64,000 bases of DNA from assembly GCA_033977485.1 (NCBI GenBank), contig CM066990.1:12986001-13050000 (forward strand). Reading direction: 5' to 3'. The position numbers were made by a program, and so were the translations under genes. The first letter of the stretch is position 1, and each line of letters starts with the position of its first letter. The notes under the pieces are model-generated. The model worked only from the letters and a program-made list of their open reading frames with translations, did no database searches and had not been told where the DNA came from. Below are positions 55,317 to 64,000 of the stretch, one piece after another. This stretch comes from Hydrangea macrophylla (taxonomy: Eukaryota > Streptophyta > Magnoliopsida > Cornales > Hydrangeaceae).

Positions 55317-56497
55317 GTTATGATTGTTTATGAATCTAGTAGTTATGATTGTTATGTTTTACTATTTATGTATTAGTTTAATCATGTTTTCGTAGTTTAG
55401 ACATTGGGAATATGTGATGAAACATTGATTCCCAGCCTCTACCATGCAATCTTTAGAAACCTTGGGCTCGATCGATCAAACCAGAGCCATAGTTAAGCGA
55501 TCGAAGACATTTCGATCGATTGAAGGATGATGTTGTCCGATCGATCGAGAGCGCTTTGATTGATCGAACCTGTTGATTCCTGAGATGATTCTTGTAAGTA
55601 TTTCATGACTTTCTATTTTAGAAATCTGTCAACAAATTGTCCCTATAAGCTCAGTTTGTCACAACAGTTTTTTAGAACTTGAACCCTTAAGGCTATTTTC
55701 TTCAATGACTTTTGAAAACCACTTTGAATGCTAACACCATTTAGAGTGCAAGTAATAACCATTATTTTAAACCGTCTTCTAAGTATTTTAAATCACTTGT
55801 GATGATGTAGTCCCGGTCATGAAAGGGCTATTGATTCTTTATCTTTAGAAAAATACGGAATGCTGAAGAGGAATGAACTCCATAGAACATTAATGAGTAT
55901 GCATGGTAGATGGTTAGGATCAATGTGGATTCACATGTTTCCAACACCTTCAATTTACTCGTTTAATTAGTTATGTTTCTATATATGCTTAGTTTATTAT
56001 TTAGTTTAATTCAATTAAGTCGGATTCGTTAGAACCTCCATCCTTCATTTTTTTTTTCTTTTCTTTAGGTTATAACTTAGTAGGTGAATCCTATTCCTTC
56101 CCTGTGGGATCGACCTGGACGTATCCAGTATTAGTTGCACGATCACCTACACTTGGGTGTTGCACAAGAGCGCACAACTTTTTAGTCGTGTCAAGGGGTA
56201 AACTGTAGACACCCTAATTTTGGCCAAACGTTGAACTTAGGGGAGTGTTACCTCCATGTCGAATGATGACAATGTCTGAATAAACTTAGGATTTCTGAGG
56301 TGATTCAAGCTCTTCAAAAGGCTGTTCAATTCTAAAAGAAAAAGAAAAAAAAAAGAAAAGAAAAGGGAAGAATAGCAAAAAAAAATGGCACGCGGTGGAG
56401 TTATCTGCGGCACTCATGGGCTGCCACAACGGCAGTCACTAGCTGTCGCCCTGGCAATCACTGATAACCGTAGGGAGTCTGTGGTCCCCACATAAAT
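55317..56497. other. Decayed LTR-like sequence, no gene
   Basis: Continues the block cut by LINE-G, with more GATCGATC words at 55466-55570. Near 56099-56215 it has CCCTGTGGGATCGACCTGG followed by a long tail ending GGGGTAAACTGTAGACACC. That resembles the downstream end of several plant Ty3 LTRs and a TGTAGACACCC LTR start at about 56205. No complete LTR pair is visible. 56335-56380 is an A/G-rich low-complexity run. Confidence 0.45.
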
Positions 56498-57497
56498 GGG
56501 CACATGTTGGCAAAGAAGATAGTCAGACAAGGATACTATTGGACTACTCTTGTACTGGACTGTTGTGAGTATGTGAGGAAATGCCACAAATGTCAAATCC
56601 ATGCTAATCTGATGCATACACCACTGCCCCAGCTTTATAGTATAACTACCCCGTAACCTTTCTCAATATGGGAAATTGACATAATCGGCGAGATTACTCT
56701 AAAAGTATCAAACGGGCACTGATACATCATTGTGGCAATTACTTATTTACCAGGTGGGTAGAGGCTGTGTCCTATGAAATCCTGAAGGTAAAGGATGTGA
56801 TGAAGTTCATTCAAAATAATATAATTTGTCAATATAAGGTCCCCAGCGAATTAGTATCAGATTATGGCAGTCATTTTCGAATGAAGTCATCCCATTCTTA
56901 GAGAAGTCTAAGATTACCCACCATCAATTCTCTCCTTACAGGCCACAAACCAATGGAGCAGTTGAGGCAGCCAATAAAAATGTCAAGTCAATTTTGTAGA
57001 AAATGACAGATACCTATAAGGATTAGCATAAGAAGTTGCCATTTGCACTATAGGGATACCGGATATCTGTACGAACTTCTACTGGAGCAACACCATATTC
57101 ATTAGTTTATGGGATGGAGGCTGTCTTACCAGTCAAAGTTGAGATACCATCTTTTTGTATATTGGTAGAATGCGAAGTGTCAGAATTTAACTGGCTATGT
57201 GAATGGTGTGAGGAGTTACCGCTCATGGATGACAAAAGACTATCAGCCCTGAATTATGTTCGGTGGTAATCAGAAAAGAAAAGCCCGTGCTTTTGACAAC
57301 AAGGTTTGTCGAAGGAAGCTTGCTGAGGGTGATCTTGTCCTCGAGGAATTGAAAGTGCCAGTCTATTAACCAAGAGGAAAATTGAAACTGAACTGGGTCA
57401 GTCTTTACATCATGAAGACGCTTCAATCTGGAGGAGTTGCTTACCTCATAGAATTAGACTGGTCAACATCAATCGCCTCAAGAAATATTATGCTTAG
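56498..57497 (+). pseudogene. Decayed Ty3/gypsy integrase, Tat-like
   Basis: Reads GHMLAKKIVRQGYYW...CHKCQIH (the HHCC zinc-binding region), then WEIDIIGEITLKVSNGH for the start of the catalytic core, TINSLLTGHKPMEQ-like remnants in shifted frames, and a C-terminal GDLVLEEL...PRGKLKLNWVSLYIMKT...SGGVAYL region ending LKKYYA and TAG at 57495-57497. Many in-frame stops and frameshifts interrupt it. The motif set matches the Tat/Ogre/Retand side of plant Ty3 elements rather than the chromoviruses seen elsewhere in the window. No RT upstream was found. Confidence 0.7.
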
Positions 57498-58178
57498 GAG
57501 CCTTCTTTTTTAAACCATTTCTTCAAAACCTCCTACATCGATGAACAACGTTTTGACCTGATTCCCACTTGGGGATACGTAGGCAACCTGCACGATTTGG
57601 TCACAAGCATCATCACTCCAAATGATATTCATCTTTTAGGCCTCAACCGAACTACTATAGGACCTGATGCCCATTCTAAGACAAGTAGGAGGGCCTCTTA
57701 ATGCCTTTGGTCCCAAAAGAAACCCAACCAATCCATGCCCTATCCTTTAAACTAGGAAAAAATTGACATTTGCCTAGAAGCTACCTCATCACTTCTAATC
57801 AAGGGCAAACTTTTGTTTGCCCAGCATTCAAAAGCCCCTATCAAACTAAGGGCAAACCCCTAACCTATCTCTTGGTCTATTGGCTTTTCAAATGAGAATC
57901 AAGTATGAACATTCTAAAAAATTCAAGAAGCTACCAGATAAAGTTTTAATGCGTGAATCTAAAATTGAGTAATAAAAAGCTGAAAAGAAACATAGAAAGG
58001 AAATTCTTTACTATTATAAAGTCAATTGTAAAGGAAGATATAATGAAAGAGTGTTGTGGAGTGATAACTTTCGTACCAGAGCTAAACAGAGTTTTCCTAA
58101 ATCACTAGTATTATAAATAGTGCGAGAAAAGGAAGTGTTACTGGTCATAACATTTGTAAATATGTGTATATGTCTCTA
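57498..58178. other. 3' region after the Tat-like integrase, non-coding
   Basis: It includes the segment TTTGACCTGATTCCCACTTGGGGATACGTAGGCAACC (about 57552-57588 in shorter pieces), which is characteristic of the sequence following Tat pol genes in plants. No open frame of note follows. Confidence 0.5.
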
Positions 58179-58640
58179 CTAAGTCCGAGTCTGTCTCATG
58201 ATCACCCCCTGAATCTGGAAGATATACTCATCAGATAGATCAATAAAAGCTGGAATCCTTGTGAAAGGCATAGCAATCCGCTCGTGCCAAGCAGTAGTCA
58301 AAGCAGTAATAGAAGAGGGACAAAGAATGGAACCTCTCATGACTTCGATAGTATCATCGAAAGTTTCCTAGTGGTGGCCATACTGTCTGACAACCCGATC
58401 TAGAATCTAAAAAGTGATGGCATGGAGACCAGGAAGCCAAACCCCACTCTGCCAAGGAAATTGAACAGTGACTGAGCAATACTTCCAGAAAGCGCAGATC
58501 TTACAAATGTCCTTAGCAAATAGGGCCCTAAGCCATACAAGCCAATCATTAGATGTATAGCAAAGCCCCTAAACCTGCCTTTAATCAAACGGAAGAACCC
58601 TAGGATGACATGAGGAGAGACCAAAAGTCTCGGACACTCT
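58179..58640 (-). pseudogene. Decayed antisense reading frame of unknown family
   Basis: On the minus strand one frame reads coherently for about 150 codons with only four stops: LRALFAKDICK, CSVTVQFPWQSGVWLPGLHA, ILDRVVRQYGHH, ITALTTAWHERIAMPF and IPAFIDLSDEYIFQIQ, ending at a stop at 58179-58181. I do not recognise the family. Tat-lineage elements often carry an extra antisense ORF between pol and the 3' LTR, and this block lies in that position relative to the integrase at 56498-57497. A link to that class is inference. Confidence 0.4.
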
Positions 58641-59106
58641 AAGATCCAGAACTACAAGATCAGTGGAGCACCGCAAAGGAGACCTATACTGAATTAGTAT
58701 AGGTCCGATCCAAACCTATCATGGTCTCATCAAGAACCAACATCATGGGAATCCTCTATGTGCAAAGCCCATGGACAATCAGGATAAGAGTATCAGAAGA
58801 GGAAGAGAAAAGAAAATGAGAGATCATAGCTATACTCAAGGCACTCCACCCAGATACATGATGATCAATGTGTCTATCTATGGCTAGGAAATATCGAGAA
58901 AGAAGCATAGGAAATCGATCTCATGGTCTGAAATCAAGGATCTTGCAGCTGGGAGGGAGAAATAGAGTAACAAGAGATCTTGAACATAACTGAGCTGAAT
59001 AGTGAGAAGAGTCAAGTCGGAGTATAGGCTGAAGCCAAGAATGGTGCTGAACTTCTCGAATTAAGGAGTAACATCTAGATAGCTGAACCTGAATACGTGA
59101 AACTCA
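58641..59106. other. Unassigned sequence
   Basis: No open frame, RNA gene or recognisable repeat end. It may be more of the antisense block or spacer of the Tat-like element, decayed beyond recognition. Confidence 0.35.
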
Positions 59107-60105
59107 TGTTGATGGATTTAGGTTTTAAAAATTTGAATATATGCGCAACAAAAAATTAGTCTCAAAAACTTTACTGGTTGCCTCGGATCTACTACTTATT
59201 AACTCTATAGATGAGTAGGGAAGAGAGGGACAAGAAGATTACCTTGTGGTCTTGAAACCAATCCTGAATATGTCCATCCTTTTAATGTGCTGCATGTTCC
59301 TTAGGAAATCTTCACCCTTATGGCTCCTTGGATACTTCCCGGAGAAGCTAGTGTTTGTGGGAACCCTAATAGAGAGGATGTAGAAGACTTATAAAACTGT
59401 CTGGACTTATGGGAGAAGAAAAATGACTATTAGACATTCTATCTCGCAAGTCCTCCTATTTATAAGTTTCTAAACTCGATCAAACTAAGCTAGATTGATG
59501 GAACCACTTTCGATCGATCGAAGCTTCTTCAATCAATCGAACTGAACCCATGTTCAATCGATCGTAACATCAATCGATTGAAACACTTTCAATCAATTGG
59601 TTCAATCCCCTTATGCCTTTCGAAGTATTCTTTTGGATCTAAGAGTGGGACCTCCTAGGTTCTTTATGGTTGGTTCAGACCAATTGTTAATTCCCATGAC
59701 CAAACTCTTTGACTAGCAAATTAACCAACCAATCAGTTAATGTTAACTCCACGATATAACGATAACTACATTCCAACGCAAAAGAACAAATCCAAAGTGA
59801 TAACTAGACTTGTATGGTGTACTAATGTCCCTCTACCGTCAGCATTCATAATTATATTCAGGTAGTCGGATAAACTGTTACTGTCAACCTAAATAAGGAT
59901 TACATCTTCCATTTTTTAAGTATCATTCACCTCTTATGATTACCGAACATGTTGATAACTACTTATCAACAAGACTGCAATTCTCAGTAATCAACATGGT
60001 GACATTCTCAAGGGAATGCTTACTCTTTATCAGAGGGCAGATTTTATCTTGATAATATATGTTCACAACCCTATGAATGTGACATACCGAAGATACCCAG
60101 GTGTT

Positions 60106-60955
60106 TTTTTTTTTCTTCCGGAAAATGGTAAATATATTCCAAAAAGATGTACAAATGTACAAGGGGCATACCCCAGGATAAAACATGAAGCACGAGCATG
60201 AAAGACCGTGGCAAAGAAGCCACTCAAAATTTGGCAGGGTAGAGACCCAAACCACCTAACAAATCAATTACACAAAAAATCCAGATCCAAACAAAAAGGA
60301 AAAGGGGCCCCTAATTAAAAACCATGATCAAGAATGTAACTTAAAAAACACACAATTCCAAATCCAAACAAACAAAGGGTCCCCAATTTTAAGACCAGGC
60401 TCTAGTATGTAACTCAATATGAGGGTGATGTTTCCATTGAGACCTTATTTGCAGGTTGATTTGTGATATCAAATGATGCAGCAACTGTTCTTTTGGAATG
60501 GAAAGACCTTTGAAAGTCCTCGCATTCCTCTCCTTCCATATTCCATAGACAGTAACTCCAAGACAGATGATGGGACTAGCATGATGAATCTTCTTTCCAT
60601 TCCACTGTTGTGCCATCCAAAGAACAGTAGCATCCCAGTCTGTCCCATTCCATATTAGCTCACACCTTTGCATCAATTCCTGCCAAATAAAAGAAGCATA
60701 AGAGCACTCAAAAAATAAATGGTTATGGGTCTCCATGTGGCTAAGGCAAAACACACAAGCAAGTGGCCCAGGAGTGTAGGCGAAGATTCTATCATGAGTA
60801 GCCAGCCTATTTTGTACAGCAATCCATAGAATGAATTTTTGTCTCGGTGTGCACCCTGACAACCAAACCATATTGTACCAAGGAGCCACAGGGGCAACAT
60901 CTCTAAAATGATCCCAAATATGTGCAAATTTATAAGCCCCAGAGGGCGTAGAATG
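60106..60955 (-). mobile_element. LINE-H: 5'-truncated LINE in the copia LTR
   Basis: Bracketed by a 17-bp TSD GAAGATACCCAGGTGTT (60089-60105 and 60956-60972). On the minus strand it has the ORF2 C-terminus, a 3' UTR, the family motif (complement at 60160-60176) and poly(A) (T run from about 60102). Confidence 0.93.
60389..60955 (-). pseudogene. LINE-H ORF2 C-terminal fragment
   Basis: About 188 open codons covering the zf-RVT-like region (CTPRQKFILWIAVQNRLATHDRIF, CVFCLSHMETHNHLFFEC split here by position) and the family ending HTRAWS. Endonuclease and RT are absent through 5' truncation. Sequence upstream of 60955 in the same frame is host LTR, not protein. Closest to the LINE-C/E subfamily. 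Confidence 0.87.
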
Positions 60956-61393
60956 AAGATACCCAGGTGTTGATCTTGAAGACCTCACTGATTGGTAATT
61001 AAAAATAGTCACATCCATAGCTTGTGTCCATAATCGTCTCAAGATTGAGTACACGTACCTTATAGAAGTTATGAGTTCCTATTGATTGTTGACAAATTTT
61101 AGATATCAATAGGAATGTTCATGCTCCGTCAATGCACTATAAGCACAAGCATATTAACTAAGAGTCACACTCTAGTGATTGACATCTTCTATGACAAGTT
61201 TCAAGGATCAAATAACAATAATTTGTATCTCACTTTTTTGTATCTCATACATACACGAATTACCTACTATGATGCTTAAGGTTAAATCAATCATCTCATG
61301 ACAAATACATAATTAAATCCATAAATGATATCCATATATAAAACACTAAATGTCACATATATAAAGACCGAGTTTAAGGGCATAATACCAACA

Positions 61394-61408
61394 AACTCCC
61401 ACTTGTAC
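61394..61408 (-). promoter_or_regulatory. Copia polypurine tract
   Basis: In sense GTACAAGTGGGAGTT, directly before the LTR start TGTTGG. This is the usual AAGTGGGAG-type PPT of plant Ty1/copia elements. Confidence 0.75.
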
Positions 61409-62545
61409 TCATAACCCACTACATCTGAGACCTAAGCTATCTAGATGACGATCAAAGACTTTCTGTTACAAAGCATTTGTAAATGGATCTACAAGATTAT
61501 CAGTGGTGGCAATCTTGGTGACAGCCACATCTCCACGTTAGACTATGTCTCGAATGAGATGATACTTTCTTTCTTTGTGCTTTCCCTTTTCATGGTTCCT
61601 TGGCTCCTTGGACTGAGCCACTGCCTTACTATTATCGCAATATAGCATAATAGGTGACAATGACGCTAGTACTACCTCAAGTTCCATGACGAAATTCTTG
61701 AGCCAAATAGTTTCCTTTGCAGCTTCATAAGCAGCCACATACTCAGCCTTTGTAGTCGAGTCTGTAATGCATTTCTAGTTAATTGTCCTCCAACTAGAAG
61801 TGTCACCTCCTAGGATAAAGAGATGTTAGAATGTTGACTTCCTAGAATCTTTATTTGACATAAAGTCTGAGTCAGTATATTCTACTGGAATCAACTCATC
61901 GCTGTCATGCGTAATCATGTAATCTATAGTCCTTCTCAAGTACTTAAGAATGTGCTTAACGGTTGTCTAGTGTTCTGGATCTGGATTCGACTGATGCTTG
62001 CTAACCATACCAACGACAAAGTAGATATCTAGTCTAATACACAACATCGCATACATGAGACTTTCCACAAATGAAGCACAGGGAACTCCTGCCATGCGTC
62101 ATCTCCTCTTATGTGTTAGGACACTGGTCCTTGGAGAATGGTAAACCATGCCTGAAAGGTAGTAAACCTTTCTTCAAATTATCCATAGAAAACCTAGTTA
62201 TCTTTTGCAAAGATCTCGAAAGAGCTTTAGCCCAAGGATATAGGTCGCCTCTCCTAGATCCTTCATATCAAAAGTACTAGCTAGACAAACCTTGATTAAT
62301 GATAATGCCCCTACATTATTACTAATGAGTAGAATGTCATCAACATAAACCACAAGAAAAGCCACTGCCTTACTTTCACATTTCTTGAATGCACAAGGTT
62401 CATGCAGATTCTGTATGAAACCAAACGACTTGACCACATGGTCAAATCGAATGTTCCAACTCTTGGATGCCTGCATAAGCCCATAAATGGACTTTTGTAA
62501 CTTGCATACCAAGTTACCTTTTTCTACCAACTATGACCCCTTCTG
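61409..62545 (-). pseudogene. Decayed Ty1/copia pol: RT and RNase H
   Basis: On the minus strand the RT end reads LQKSIYGLMQASKSWN (normally SLYGLKQASR.W) and FLVVYVDDILLISNN with the YVDD active-site motif (about 62346-62357). It is followed by the RNase H region with TDSTTKAEYVAAYEAAKE, MLYCDNSKAVA and HLIRDIV, and then DNLVDPFTNAL. Several stops interrupt it (for example TAG before RGDVAV, TAA before QKVFD). The last stop at 61409-61411 adjoins the PPT. Gag, protease and integrase are missing: recognisable sequence ends at about 62545. Confidence 0.85.
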
Positions 62546-64000
62546 GTTGCTACATGTAGATAACATATATCCAAAATTCAAAAGAACAAAGGTATCGAGA
62601 CCAAACGGCCGATAACAACAACAATAACATAATAACAGATAAACAACAAAAGTTCCTCAGTGGAACAGAATGGCTCCAGCGACACGATCTCTTCAACTGG
62701 CAAAGCCCCATCCTTCCTGGTCAACATGCTCACCATCATGATACGCTTTTTCTAAAATAGCATCTCTAGTACTTGGAACTAATGTGGTTGGACATAGATG
62801 TCCAGGGCCACATGCCCATTAGCTGAAAGCTGAGTGAAATACTGCAACGCACAAACAATATGAACATATTCACCATTTACGTTATCACTTAGAAATTATC
62901 ACGACGATACGCAAGTTCTCACCCAACACCCAACGTACTTCCTGACTATACAATCACAACTATGCAACACAATGCGCACGAATCACCACACCAAAACTCA
63001 CACCACTGGGAACACTAACTTCTTCTCACAAAATCATCAACACTGAACCAAAGATAATAGCTCCATCATACACGACCACAACACAAGCCCAAATTGGCCT
63101 CAACACAACTCCTAGCCTATAATTGGCCCTAACTCAATCGTATTCTTCCATACGTCCACATGTGGCCCAATAATAAATCATACGACCACATATGGCCCTC
63201 ATTTCATCACCTAGACCATAATTGGCTCTAACTCAATCACCTAGCCCACAATTGGCCCTAACTCGACACCAACACAACACAACTGACACAACATACCAAC
63301 GACAACACTTCATGAAACACCACATAACACAACTGACATGAACGCCATAAGGTTACACAACTGATGTAAACACCCATGGAACAACCGACAAGGTTATTGT
63401 ACACAACCATGCAACATAACTATGCTCTCATGCAATCCCCAACACACTTATTCAATTAGGTACGTTATTCACGAATTGACCTTTATTATACCATTTAGTG
63501 ATTCGTCTCGATGCATTACTATTAATTGACAACAATCTGATCATAGCAATAATCTAACAGGAGTATAGAATTAACATGTTCTAAAAATTGACATAAAAAT
63601 AATGAATCAATTATTCACCTAAGCATGGTACTCCTCGGCATGCATATAGTACGATCTTGAGGCAACACATAATTAGCACGTATAAACATATTCATCATAT
63701 ACTATTTAGGGGTACAATTAACGAAGTTCAAAGTACAAGCATGTAAACAAAGAACTTTCAAAACTCTGCCAAGCTAGAGCACTTGTACTTAGTAGTTTTC
63801 CAGTAGGCTATTTTAATTTTGAAATATAGTTACGAATTTTGTTTATAAAACTTTGAAATCTCAACTCAATACTCTCGTGCAACTTATAAAACCAATCATA
63901 CATGATCATATACTCATTAGACATGAAACATGGCACTCAAAATGGTGATCAAAACCAAATGGATTATGAAATTCATATAATATCTTGATAGATAGTTGAT
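62546..64000. other. Unassigned AT-rich sequence with short imperfect repeats
   Basis: No gene found. Around 63111-63270 a 30-bp phrase recurs imperfectly (CCTAG(C/A)C(T/C)(A/C)...ATTGGCCCTAACTC) at 63111, 63210 and 63240. Related '(C)ACATGTGGCCC' words lie between. The rest is CA-rich and A/T-rich non-coding DNA, probably a decayed retroelement. Confidence 0.35.

Larger units (their letters stand above)
59107..61393 (-). repeat. Ty1/copia 3' LTR, split by LINE-H
   Basis: In sense (minus strand) it starts TGTTGGTATTATGCCC right after the PPT. The left edge TGTTG at 59107 gives TGTTG...CAACA inverted ends. Without LINE-H it is about 1.4 kb. It contains GATCGATC-type words at 59476-59600. The left edge is chosen by the inverted terminal match only, as the 5' LTR is not in the window. 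Confidence 0.6.

Overview
This is plant nuclear DNA, most likely from a dicot, and it consists almost entirely of retrotransposons. No host gene was recognised. The evidence is several L1-type LINEs whose ORF1 carries a DUF4283-like domain and a CCHC knuckle and whose ORF2 has endonuclease, reverse transcriptase and a zf-RVT-like tail. There are also Ty3/gypsy elements primed by initiator tRNA-Met, and a Ty1/copia remnant. The density of nesting suggests heterochromatin, possibly pericentromeric.

Layout. 1-1559 is AT-rich sequence with no assigned feature. From about 1560 to 54290 lies one old Ty3/gypsy element (called T here): decayed gag and integrase pieces on the left and a long 3' LTR (36968-54290) on the right. 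Two insertion stacks sit inside it. Stack 1 is five levels deep: T contains LINE-1 (2385-36891), which contains LINE-B (7670-28647), which contains Gypsy-1 (11310-24648), which contains LINE-C (14411-21052, minus strand). LINE-B also holds the truncated LINE-D (25643-26661). LINE-1 also holds Gypsy-2 (29552-36261, minus strand). Stack 2 lies in T's 3' LTR: LINE-A (37080-51266) contains LINE-E (38634-45592), which contains the truncated LINE-F (41733-42163). Nearly all boundaries are fixed by target-site duplications (TSDs), and host reading frames rejoin across them.

54291-64000 is older and more broken. It holds an LTR-like block rich in GATCGATC words, split by the truncated LINE-G; a decayed Tat-like Ty3 integrase; a decayed antisense reading frame downstream of it; a Ty1/copia 3' LTR split by LINE-H; and a decayed copia pol.

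Coding potential. LINE-C has both reading frames open (ORF1 903 aa, ORF2 1208 aa). Gypsy-2 has an uninterrupted gag-pol of 1587 codons between two nearly identical LTRs. Gypsy-1 has the same reading frame with one TGA. LINE-E has an open ORF1 from its truncated start, and its ORF2 is broken only by LINE-F. LINE-1, LINE-A and LINE-B carry several lesions.

Shared design. All five long LINEs keep a TAATG stop/start overlap between ORF1 and ORF2. All nine LINE copies end in the same hairpin-forming 3' motif followed by poly(A). In the two Gypsy copies the pol frame runs through the polypurine tract and ends about 200 nt inside the 3' LTR, a layout reminiscent of CRM-type centromeric chromoviruses.
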